Assembly (NCBI GenBank): GCA_964345695.1
Contig: CAYFSC010000055.1
Coordinates: 1 to 16,590, forward strand
DNA length: 16,590 nt
DNA from: CAYFSC01 sp964345695
Lineage (GTDB): Bacteria > Bacteroidota > Rhodothermia > Rhodothermales > Salinibacteraceae
Direction: 5' to 3'
The position numbers were made by a program, and so were the translations under genes. The notes below the pieces were generated by a model that worked only from the letters and a program-made list of their open reading frames with translations, did not search any database and was not told where the DNA came from. This document shows, piece by piece, positions 8,107 to 14,755 of the stretch. How positions within the stretch are numbered: the first letter of the stretch is position 1; every line of letters begins with the position of its first letter.

Positions 8107-8439
8107 GTCGATTCGCGACGGATGGTATCGGCAGGCCAGTCCCTTTTCGGTCGACCCTTGAAAGAGACCGTTCTGTTCGTGAGGGTTACAAGTGGGCCCG
8201 GCCGGTCGGGCATGCGTCACCCGTGCTCGCCCTCGCTGGACCAATCTTTGCTCTACCTCACAGGTGGGCGTGAGCCGCGCGTAAAGCGGGACTCTACAGG
8301 ATGACGAACGACCGCCCACGTGCAACCAGGTCGCACGGCGCGAGTACAGAGGACCGCGCTGCGGGCCGGGAGGTTTTTCGCACGTCTACAGGCTCTGCGC
8401 CCGCGCTTTCCCCACACCGTTACGCTGTACACGGGTTTT
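8107..8439. other. Non-coding leader region between the gap and mrdA
   Basis: The mrdA frame is open back to 8320 and another run is open from the gap to 8304, but neither resembles a protein, and neither looks like the end of mreD. A GC-rich inverted repeat, GCCCG (8196-8200) and CGGGC (8207-8211), lies here. The promoter of mrdA-rodA is expected between about 8340 and 8400. Confidence 0.5.
8352..8387 (+). promoter_or_regulatory. Shared upstream element, copy 2 (mrdA)
   Basis: GACCGCG (8352-8358), 21 bp, then GCACGTCT (8380-8387), directly preceded by a T-run (TTTTTC). It ends 52 bp before the chosen mrdA start. A near match to the second word, GCACGCCT, also lies in the short mrdA-rodA spacer at 10390-10397. 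Confidence 0.4.
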
Positions 8440-10371
8440 ATGGACGAGTATCAGAACCGCGTTCGGATCTACGGAGCCGTCGTGGTCGTCGTGCTGACCA
8501 TTCTGGGCCTCCGGTGTGCAGAACTGCAGCTTCTCCGCTCCGACACCTACCGCGGCGCGGCACAGGGCAACGCCGTCCGCGAGCAACGGGTGGAACCGGC
8601 CCGGGGGGCCATCTATGACCGCACCGGCACGCTGCTCGTGGACAACGAGCCGAGCTACACGATCATGATCACGCCCCGCTACTTCGATCCGTCGAAGACG
8701 GGTCTGCTGGCCGACCTGCTCGGCGTCGCCGACTCGACGGTGACGCATAAGCTGGAGGCGGCCCGCGCCTGGAGCGCCTTTCGCCCCAGCCGCTCGTTCC
8801 GCGAGGTATCGTTCGACACCTTCAGCCGCGTGCAGGAGCACATCTACGAGCTGCCGGGGGTGTCGTACGAGGTGGAACAGCGCCGCCGTTACCACACTGA
8901 GGCGCGCGGCACGCATGCTCTCGGCTACGTGCGCGAGATCAGCAAGGCGCACCTCGGCCGGCAGCGGACCGCCGGATACCGGCAGGGCGACTACGTTGGC
9001 AAAACGGGCATCGAGAGGTCGTACGAAGAGGTGCTGCGTGGGTCGGCCGGCAGCGAGTTTGTACTCGTCAACGTGCGCGGCACCGAGGTCATGCCCTACC
9101 AGAACGGACGCCGCGACGAAGCGCCTGAGAGCGGCTACAACCTGCACCTGGCGCTGGACCACCGCACGCAAGCCCTCGCCGAGTCGCTGTTCGTGGGCAA
9201 GCGCGGGGCCGCCGTCGCCCTCGACCCCGACAACGGCGAGATCCTCTCGCTCGTCAGTCAGCCCGACTTCGATCCCAGCATCTTCTCGGAGTCTGTCTCG
9301 GCCGCGACGTGGGACAGCATTCGCACCGCACCATCCGACCCGCTCTACAACCGGGCCACGATGAGCGGCTTCCCGCCGGGTTCTACCTGGAAACCCTTCA
9401 TGAGCCTCGTGGGCCTGCAGGAAGGGATCATCTCGGCGGATCAGAAGGTGGACTGCCCGCCCGGCTATCGCGTGGGGCGTCGGACGTTCAAAAATCACGG
9501 CATGAAGGACGAGGGGCGCATCAATGTCAAGAAGGCACTGGAGGTCTCGTGCAACACGTTTTACTACCATCTCATGATGCAGATGGACGTGAACACGTGG
9601 CACGATTGGGCTCAGCGCTTCGGGTTCGGACAGCGCGTGCCGATGGACCTGGGGGACCAACTGCCCGGCCTGATCCCCGACTCCTCCTACTTCAACGACA
9701 CCTACGGCCGGTGGACGACCGGCTACACCGTCAATCTGGGCATCGGCCAGGGCGACATGTCCGTGACGCCCATGCAGCTGGCCCGCTACACCGCAGCCAT
9801 TGCGAACGGCGGCACCCTGCATCCGTCCCATCTCGTTCGTAAGATAGTGCACCCCGAGACTGGGCAGACCGTTGCGCCTTCCCTCCCAGAGGCCGAACAG
9901 ATTCCCATCGACGCGCAGCACTTTGCCACCGTGCGCGAGGGCATGCGCCGGGTGATGGAGAACGGTACCGGCAAGTGGGTGCAGATTCCCGGCATCTCAA
10001 GCGGCGGCAAAACGGGCACGGCCCAGAACCCACACGGCGAGGACCATTCGCTATTCATTCTGTTCGCCCCGTTCGACGACCCGGAAGTGGCCATCGCCGT
10101 TGCAGTCGAGAACGCGGGCTACGGGGCCACCGCCGCTGCCCCCATCGCCAGCTTGATGGCGGAGCAGTACCTCACCGGCTCCATCGACACGAGCACGTGG
10201 CAGCGGCGCCACTGGGTGAAGCGGCTCATGGAGGAGGTGCGCAGCGCCCCCCTGAAGGAATCCGGCCCTCCCACCGGTCCTGGCGGTGCTCCCGATGAGA
10301 CGCCTCCGGCCGATGCGCCGGACGATCCGCCTATCGTCAACACCAACACCGCGTCATCCACGCAGGAATAG
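8440..10371 (+). CDS. mrdA: Penicillin-binding protein 2, peptidoglycan transpeptidase
   Basis: This class B PBP cross-links new peptidoglycan during side-wall elongation, working with RodA at the inner membrane. It has 643 residues from the ATG at 8440; the frame is open to 8320, but the upstream 40 residues are basic and unlike the family, and the chosen start puts a single membrane anchor at residues 11-29 after a short cytoplasmic tail. The pedestal region follows with RGAIYDRTG (55-63) and GIERSYEE (190-197). The transpeptidase domain shows all three active-site motifs: STWK (Ser-315, Lys-318), SCN (370-372) and KTGTA (524-528). The last 40 or so residues are a Pro/Asp/Thr-rich low-complexity tail. 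rodA begins 39 bp downstream. No Shine-Dalgarno sequence precedes the start. Confidence 0.96.
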   Translation: MDEYQNRVRIYGAVVVVVLTILGLRCAELQLLRSDTYRGAAQGNAVREQRVEPARGAIYDRTGTLLVDNEPSYTIMITPRYFDPSKTGLLADLLGVADSTVTHKLEAARAWSAFRPSRSFREVSFDTFSRVQEHIYELPGVSYEVEQRRRYHTEARGTHALGYVREISKAHLGRQRTAGYRQGDYVGKTGIERSYEEVLRGSAGSEFVLVNVRGTEVMPYQNGRRDEAPESGYNLHLALDHRTQALAESLFVGKRGAAVALDPDNGEILSLVSQPDFDPSIFSESVSAATWDSIRTAPSDPLYNRATMSGFPPGSTWKPFMSLVGLQEGIISADQKVDCPPGYRVGRRTFKNHGMKDEGRINVKKALEVSCNTFYYHLMMQMDVNTWHDWAQRFGFGQRVPMDLGDQLPGLIPDSSYFNDTYGRWTTGYTVNLGIGQGDMSVTPMQLARYTAAIANGGTLHPSHLVRKIVHPETGQTVAPSLPEAEQIPIDAQHFATVREGMRRVMENGTGKWVQIPGISSGGKTGTAQNPHGEDHSLFILFAPFDDPEVAIAVAVENAGYGATAAAPIASLMAEQYLTGSIDTSTWQRRHWVKRLMEEVRSAPLKESGPPTGPGGAPDETPPADAPDDPPIVNTNTASSTQE

Positions 10372-10410
10372 CTGTTCTTCTGCCGAGACGCACGCCTTCC
10401 CGCTTCGTTC

Positions 10411-11676
10411 ATGAATCGCTCCTGGTATCACACTTTCGACGTTTGGACGCTCCTGGCCTGGATGGCCCTCGTGGGCGTTGGGCTGGTTGCTATCTACAGC
10501 ACCACGCACGGCCCGGCGGCAGAATACATGAGCGCGAGCGTGCAGAACAACTTCTTCCGTCAGCTCACGTGGGTGGGCATCTGCGCGGTGGGCATCGGCA
10601 TTGCCCTCATGCTGCCGGTTCGCTTTTACCAGCAGGCAGCCTATCCCATCTACGGCATCACCATCCTGCTTCTCGTCGTGGCCCTCGGGTTCGGGACCGA
10701 AGTGAACGGCGCGCGCTCGTGGCTTGCGCTGGGCCCATTTCGCCTGCAGGTGTCGGAGTTTGCCAAGGTGGGCACGATCCTGGCTGTCGCGCAGCTGTTT
10801 GCCTCGCGCCGCTCCTACGTCGGGCACAGCGTGCGCGACGCCCTCCAGGCCGCCGGGCTCATTGTCCTTCCCGCGGTGCTGATCATCCTTCAGAACGATA
10901 TGGGCACGGCGCTCGTCTTCTTCGGACTCGTGCCCATCATGCTGTTCTGGAGCGGCCTCCCGCTGCACGTCATCGCCCTGATGGTTTCGCCGGCGATCGC
11001 AGGATATCTCGCCCTGCTCTGGATGCCGGCTGCCCTCGCGTTCGCCGTTGTGTTCACGGCAGGGATGGGTTGGTTCACGGAGCAAAACTCGGTTACGGCG
11101 CTGGCCGCCGCCTTCACGGGCGGGGTGGCCGCAGTCACCTCAGTGGCCATCACCTACATCCTGCAACCGCATCAGGTCGCACGGCTCGTCTCGTTCACCA
11201 ATCCGGAGGCCGAGGAGTACCGGCAGGGCGTCGGCTTTCACCTCGTGCAGTCCAAAGCTGCAATCGGCTCGGGCGGGCTGTGGGGACAAGGCTTCATGGA
11301 CGGCACGCAAACCCAAGGGGCTTACGTTCCGGAGCAGTCCACCGACTTCATCTTCAGCGTCATCGGCGAGGAGTTCGGCTTTCTGGGTTCCCTCGTTGTC
11401 CTGCTGCTTTTTGCCGGGCTGCTGCTTCGCCTCATCAAGCTGGGCACGGACATCAAGCATCCCTTCGGAAGCATCGTCGCCTCCGGCGTCGTTGGCGTCT
11501 ATTTGATTCACATCGTCGTCAACGTGGGCATGGCGACGGGCATGCTGCCCGTCATCGGCATTCCGCTGCCGTTCCTGTCGTACGGCGGCTCGGCGATCCT
11601 GGCCAACACGGCCATGCTCGCCATTGTGCTCACGATGCACATGCGCCGCGACGACCTCTCGATCTACGGGTACTGA
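10411..11676 (+). CDS. rodA: Rod-shape SEDS peptidoglycan glycosyltransferase
   Basis: This polytopic inner-membrane protein of 421 residues with about ten hydrophobic segments polymerises lipid II in the elongasome, paired with the PBP2 encoded just upstream. SEDS signatures are NGARSWLALGPFRLQVSEFAK (99-119), QNDMGTAL (161-168), the large loop motif PEQSTDFIFSVIGEEFG (307-323) with the catalytic Asp (D312), and the C-terminal GIPLPFLSYGGSA (383-395). The RodA rather than FtsW assignment rests on its partner: a PBP2, not an FtsI with mur genes. The 39-bp spacer from mrdA has no terminator, so the two are cotranscribed. There is no Shine-Dalgarno sequence before the ATG. Confidence 0.95.
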   Translation: MNRSWYHTFDVWTLLAWMALVGVGLVAIYSTTHGPAAEYMSASVQNNFFRQLTWVGICAVGIGIALMLPVRFYQQAAYPIYGITILLLVVALGFGTEVNGARSWLALGPFRLQVSEFAKVGTILAVAQLFASRRSYVGHSVRDALQAAGLIVLPAVLIILQNDMGTALVFFGLVPIMLFWSGLPLHVIALMVSPAIAGYLALLWMPAALAFAVVFTAGMGWFTEQNSVTALAAAFTGGVAAVTSVAITYILQPHQVARLVSFTNPEAEEYRQGVGFHLVQSKAAIGSGGLWGQGFMDGTQTQGAYVPEQSTDFIFSVIGEEFGFLGSLVVLLLFAGLLLRLIKLGTDIKHPFGSIVASGVVGVYLIHIVVNVGMATGMLPVIGIPLPFLSYGGSAILANTAMLAIVLTMHMRRDDLSIYGY

Positions 11677-11728
11677 TCCCCTTCCGGAGCGGAATGCGAG
11701 AAGGGCGCGGGAAGACCTCGATCCCCTG

Positions 11729-11756
11729 CCGCTTTCGGAGGCGCAACCGGAAGGCG
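11729..11756 (+). terminator. Possible weak terminator after rodA
   Basis: GCCGCTTTCGG and CCGGAAGGCGGC form an imperfect stem (one bulged base) around AGGCGCAA, 53 bp after rodA. No T-run follows. A second short hairpin, GGGCGG (11768-11773) with CCGCCC (11780-11785), lies next to it. Together they may act between the convergent rodA and chorismate mutase genes. Confidence 0.3.
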
Positions 11757-11824
11757 GCGTGAACGGAGGGCGGTGCTATCCGCCCCCAGCTGCCTCTATT
11801 GACGGCGGCCGCGCCGCGTTGCGG

Positions 11825-12190
11825 CTATTCATCGGCCTCCACGAGACGCAGGTGCGGCGGTTCCTCCGCGGCAGCCCCACTCGAAGGGTCATCGCGATGC
11901 TGGCGCTGACGCTCCACCGAATACGCCAAGATCTGCTGGTAGATCTCTTCGATCAAATCGGGCGGAAGGTCGTGCTCGCGCGCCTTGTCGCGCAGGCGGT
12001 CAAGGAGTTCGGCCTCGCGGTCCGGGTCTTTCACGTCGCGGTCGGTCTCTGCCTTCACGTCGGTGATCTCGTCGACGATCGCTTGCCGCTCTGCGAGGAG
12101 CTCCACAAACCGGCGATCGATCTCGTCGATCTGCTGGCGAGCGTTCTGAAGGGCGGTGCACATGGGCGCGGTGGAGGAATCAGGCATCAT
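11825..12190 (-). CDS. Chorismate mutase, AroQ class, monofunctional
   Basis: The product converts chorismate to prephenate, the branch to phenylalanine and tyrosine, in the cytoplasm. It is a small all-helical protein of 121 residues. The residues of the E. coli P-protein mutase site all have counterparts: R18, R35, K46, D55, R58, E59 and Q95 (E. coli R11, R28, K39, D48, R51, E52 and Q88). It is not fused to prephenate dehydratase, prephenate dehydrogenase or DAHP synthase; a Glu/Ala-rich tail follows the domain. Two adjacent ATGs (12190 and 12187) are both possible starts. It is converging with rodA, and a terminator of the next gene upstream separates it from that gene, so it needs its own promoter in the short stretch 12191-12232, where I cannot pick one. 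Confidence 0.92.
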   Translation of the reverse strand: MMPDSSTAPMCTALQNARQQIDEIDRRFVELLAERQAIVDEITDVKAETDRDVKDPDREAELLDRLRDKAREHDLPPDLIEEIYQQILAYSVERQRQHRDDPSSGAAAEEPPHLRLVEADE

Positions 12191-12232
12191 GGGGTTGGGG
12201 GAACTCGCGCGGTCCCGGTCCGGCCCACAAGC

Positions 12233-12264
12233 AAAAAACCCGCAGGCCAGAGCGGCCGGCGGGT
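12233..12264 (-). terminator. Strong rho-independent terminator after the small membrane gene
   Basis: On the minus strand ACCCGCCGGCC, a 5-nt loop, and GGCCTGCGGGT form an 11-bp stem with one mismatch, followed by six T. It ends the transcript of the 52-residue gene 28 bp after its stop codon. Confidence 0.88.
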
Positions 12265-12292
12265 TGCAGAAACAGTCGAGAAGAACGTGTGG

Positions 12293-12451
12293 TCAGAATC
12301 CGCCGGCCATGTCGAAGGCATAGAAATAAAAATACACGTAGCCTGTAAAGAAAAAGGCATACGCATACACCAGCGCCAGCGCGACGTGGTCAACGGTCGC
12401 GGCGTCGGTCCCTTCGACGGGGAAAGCAGGTGTTGGGTCGGCGTGATTCAT
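12293..12451 (-). CDS. 52-residue aromatic-rich single-pass membrane protein
   Basis: Not recognised. The frame runs ATG (12451) to TGA (12293) and translates as MNHADPTPAFPVEGTDAATV, then a hydrophobic stretch from about 23 to 47, ending FDMAGGF. The stretch has an exceptional aromatic content: YAYAFFFTGYVYFYFYAF contains 13 Tyr or Phe in 18 residues. One transmembrane helix is expected, with the acidic N terminus probably outside by the charge rule, but there are almost no positive charges to orient it. Evidence that it is real: a TTGACA-17 bp-TACCGT promoter directly upstream, a strong terminator 28 bp downstream, and a gene-sized gap otherwise empty. By size it could be a small subunit of a membrane complex, for example a respiratory oxidase accessory peptide, but nothing here proves that. 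Confidence 0.72.
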   Translation of the reverse strand: MNHADPTPAFPVEGTDAATVDHVALALVYAYAFFFTGYVYFYFYAFDMAGGF

Positions 12452-12460
12452 ATCACCCCC

Positions 12461-12489
12461 ACGGTAGGAAGCGCTGCGGTGGATGTCAA
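12461..12489 (-). promoter_or_regulatory. Promoter of the small membrane gene
   Basis: Minus strand: TTGACA (12484-12489), 17-bp spacer, TACCGT (12461-12466). The -35 is a perfect consensus; the -10 is partial. The predicted transcript start is near 12454, only about three bases before the ATG, so the mRNA would be almost leaderless. Confidence 0.6.
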
Positions 12490-12731
12490 GCCGGAGGCAC
12501 GTGACCGTTTTGTGAAGCCAGTTCGTGCCAGTTTCAGAGGATGGTTCCTGGTTTCTGGTACGCCCCCGTTCGGAGTCGGGCTCAAGCGCACCGTTCGCCT
12601 TCGATGGCGCCCGCTCTGCATCTGAAACAGGATTCTATGGATGAGCCTCGCCCCCCTCTGCCTCGGAACCAGCACCAAGAACGACAAGGCGAGAAACCGG
12701 AATCCGAACAGCCCCGTGCGTCGGTCGTATG
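12490..12731. other. Spacer between divergent promoters, no gene seen
   Basis: Reading frames on both strands here overlap known genes or lack any recognisable protein. An inverted repeat, GTTTCAGA (12531-12538) and TCTGAAAC (12621-12628), is separated by 82 bp and could be a pair of half-sites. Otherwise nothing stands out. Confidence 0.5.
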
Positions 12732-12760
12732 TTGACGCGTTTCCTGGTCTGCCCCACGAT
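12732..12760 (+). promoter_or_regulatory. Candidate promoter of the bisphosphate nucleotidase gene
   Basis: TTGACG (12732-12737), a 17-bp spacer, and CACGAT (12755-12760). The predicted start is near 12767, about five bases before the ATG, again a very short leader. The -10 is a weak match. Confidence 0.4.
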
Positions 12761-12771
12761 CCGCTGATTTT

Positions 12772-13779
12772 ATGTTTGACGTCTACGAACGCGAAAGCGC
12801 GGTCGCCCTTGCGGCCGTACGCGCCGCGGCCTCGCTCTGCCAGACGGTCCAGCACAAAATGGACACGAGCGTGCTCGAGAAGGACGACCGCACGCCCGTG
12901 ACCGTCGCCGACTTTGGCAGCCAGGCGCTGATCTGCCGCGCGCTGAAGGACGCCTTTCCAGGCGACCCCGTCATTGCGGAAGAAGACTCAGCCGTGCTAC
13001 AGGATGCGGACCATGCGAACGTGCTGCACCAGGTTGTGGATCGGGTCCAGGCACAGATCCCCGACGCCGATGCCGAGGACGTGTGCGGCTGGATCGACCA
13101 CGGAAACGCAACGTCCTACCACGACCGTTTCTGGACGCTCGATCCCATCGACGGCACCAAAGGCTTCGTCCGTGGCGACCAGTACGCAATCGCTCTGGCC
13201 TTGATCGTCGACGGGCGGCCCCGCGTCGCTGCTCTTGGCTGCCCGAACCTGCCCGACGATTTCTCGGTCGATACGCCCGAGACGAAGGGGCAGGTCTTTC
13301 TCGCGGTGCGCGGCGAGGGCGCTCTGCAGCTTCCCGTCGACGCCGATGAAACGGTCGGCCCCATCCCCGTCCACACGAGCGATACACAGGTCGCCTCCGA
13401 GGGCCGGTTTACCGAGTCGTACGTGTCCGCGCACAGCTCGCACGACCTGGCCGTAGAGGTAGGCCAGCGTCTGGGCATCGACGTGCCACCGCTGCGCATC
13501 GACAGTCAGGCCAAGTACGCGATGGTTGCCCGTGGCAATGCGGAGATCTACTTCCGCCTCCCGCGCCCGGGCACCGATTACGTCGAGCGCATCTGGGATC
13601 ACGCCGCCGGATCGCTCGTCGTGGAAGCCGCCGGAGGCACCGTGACTGACATGCACGGCATGGCGCTGGACTGGACGCACGCGCCGCTGCTGGCCAAAAA
13701 CGAAGGCATCGTGGCCACGAACGGGCACTTCCATCAGGAGGTACTGGACGCCCTCACCGAACAGGGCAAGCAGGCCTGA
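12772..13779 (+). CDS. cysQ: 3'(2'),5'-bisphosphate nucleotidase (HAL2/CysQ type)
   Basis: The product removes the 3' phosphate from adenosine 3',5'-bisphosphate (PAP), the by-product of sulfate activation and sulfotransfer, in the cytoplasm. It belongs to the lithium-sensitive inositol monophosphatase superfamily and has 335 residues, longer than E. coli CysQ (about 246) and close to yeast HAL2/plant SAL1, with the extra segment around 78-115. Metal-site motifs: KDDRTPVTVADFGSQ (37-51, D47), IAEEDS (68-73), WTLDPIDGTKGF (121-132; D124, D127) and ERIWDHAAG (272-280, D276). Sodium- and lithium-sensitive enzymes of this type are salt-tolerance factors in yeast and plants, which is of interest in a likely halophile; that link is inference. 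Related inositol-phosphate activity cannot be excluded. Confidence 0.9.
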   Translation: MFDVYERESAVALAAVRAAASLCQTVQHKMDTSVLEKDDRTPVTVADFGSQALICRALKDAFPGDPVIAEEDSAVLQDADHANVLHQVVDRVQAQIPDADAEDVCGWIDHGNATSYHDRFWTLDPIDGTKGFVRGDQYAIALALIVDGRPRVAALGCPNLPDDFSVDTPETKGQVFLAVRGEGALQLPVDADETVGPIPVHTSDTQVASEGRFTESYVSAHSSHDLAVEVGQRLGIDVPPLRIDSQAKYAMVARGNAEIYFRLPRPGTDYVERIWDHAAGSLVVEAAGGTVTDMHGMALDWTHAPLLAKNEGIVATNGHFHQEVLDALTEQGKQA

Positions 13780-13803
13780 CAAGCAGGACTGATGCGCCCA
13801 GTG

Positions 13804-13843
13804 GACCGCGGACGCCCCCCACCCCCTCGCTTTTTGCACGTCT
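13804..13843 (+). promoter_or_regulatory. Shared upstream element, copy 3 (nucleotidyltransferase)
   Basis: GACCGCG (13804-13810), 25 bp, then GCACGTCT (13836-13843), preceded by a T-run (TTTTTG) as in the mrdA copy. It lies in the 82-bp spacer behind the bisphosphate nucleotidase gene and ends 18 bp before the start codon, suggesting the next gene has its own promoter. Confidence 0.4.
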
Positions 13844-13861
13844 GTAGCCCACAACCGATCG

Positions 13862-14653
13862 ATGGACGCGTTCCTGCTCTGCGCCGGTTTTGGAACGCGG
13901 ATGGGCCGTCGGACCGACGACACGCCCAAGTCGCTGCTCCCGATTGCGGGCCGGTCTTTCCTCGGGCACCTCGCTGCCGACCTGCTGGAGGGCGAGGGCC
14001 TCGACGCCGTGCACCTGGCCGTGAACCACCGTGACGCAGCGTCCTTCCGGGAGTGGGCCGACACGTGGCGTCCTCGCTTCGCCGAGCGCGGCACAGTCCT
14101 TCACGTGCACGACGACGGCGTGACAACTCCTGACGAGCAGCTCGGCGCGCTGGGCGACCTCCGGTTTCTCCTCGACCGAGTCGACGGCCTTCCCGACGAC
14201 GGTGCGCTCGTTTCGGGCGGCGACAGCCTGTATCGGTTTCCACTCGCTCCTCTTCTCAATGCGTTCGACGGCTCGCGATCGCGCGTCCTTGCTCTCCACG
14301 AGCCGGATCCGGACATACTGCGCCAGCGAAGCGTCTTGGATCTCGACGGAGCACGCGTGCAGCGGATCGTCGAGGCGCCCGAGGCGCCCCCGTCTCACCG
14401 CGTCTGTCCCTCGTGGTACCTGCTCACGCAGGACGCTCTGGCAGCCGTCGGGCCGTATCTCGATGCAGGGCGCGACCCCGATACGCTCGGCCCGTTCGTT
14501 CACCACGTCGCGCAGACGCAGCGCGTCGACGCGGTCCTTCTTCCCGACGTGCCCCGCCTGCGGCTTCACTGCAACACGCCCGACGACCTCCAGCAGGCGC
14601 GATCGCTCCTGGCCGACGAGCCGGTGCATCTGCTCGACGCCGACGCGGTGTGA
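13862..14653 (+). CDS. Sugar-phosphate-type nucleotidyltransferase
   Basis: The GT-A-like NTP transferase fold is clear over 263 residues. The nucleotide-binding signature is CAGFGTRM (7-14), with Cys where Ala is usual. The conserved lysine segment is PKSLLPIAGRSFLGHL (22-37), followed by a GGD metal-binding position (119-121) and a C-terminal CNTPDDLQQA (237-246) typical of MobA-like and hexose-1-phosphate transferases. Such enzymes join a sugar-, inositol- or amino sugar-phosphate to a nucleotide for envelope or solute synthesis. No left-handed beta-helix acyltransferase domain follows, so it is not GlmU-like. No sugar-modifying genes are nearby and the substrate cannot be told; MurNAc-1-P uridylyltransferase and inositol-1-P cytidylyltransferase are possible relatives. 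It is probably transcribed apart from the preceding gene. Confidence 0.82.
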   Translation: MDAFLLCAGFGTRMGRRTDDTPKSLLPIAGRSFLGHLAADLLEGEGLDAVHLAVNHRDAASFREWADTWRPRFAERGTVLHVHDDGVTTPDEQLGALGDLRFLLDRVDGLPDDGALVSGGDSLYRFPLAPLLNAFDGSRSRVLALHEPDPDILRQRSVLDLDGARVQRIVEAPEAPPSHRVCPSWYLLTQDALAAVGPYLDAGRDPDTLGPFVHHVAQTQRVDAVLLPDVPRLRLHCNTPDDLQQARSLLADEPVHLLDADAV

Positions 14654-14663
14654 GTTTCGGTTG

Positions 14664-14695
14664 GGTTGCGGACCTCTCGTTTCTGGTTGCGGACC
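14664..14695 (+). repeat. Direct repeat GGTTGCGGACC in the convergent spacer
   Basis: The 11-bp word occurs at 14664-14674 and 14685-14695, a 21-bp period with loose similarity around it. It is followed by a small hairpin, GACCG (14692-14696) with CGGTC (14702-14706), lacking a T-run. No proper terminator is visible between the two convergent genes. Confidence 0.5.
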
Positions 14696-14755
14696 GGTGC
14701 GCGGTCGCTCGGACGTCGCGCTCCACGCAACACGTGCCACGCACCGCGGCCCGTC

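Noticed and set aside
8386..9921. 511-codon minus-strand frame antisense to mrdA
   Set aside because: mrdA has all three transpeptidase motifs on the plus strand; the antisense frame shows none.
12187..12393. 68-codon minus-strand frame next to the chorismate mutase gene
   Set aside because: It runs through the strong terminator at 12233-12264 and overlaps the better-supported 52-residue gene in another frame; its Trp/Met/Arg-rich product resembles nothing.
12448..12855. 135-codon minus-strand frame with a hydrophobic patch, between the small gene and the nucleotidase gene
   Set aside because: It starts inside the nucleotidase coding region on the opposite strand and spans both predicted promoters; the hydrophobic patch alone is not enough.
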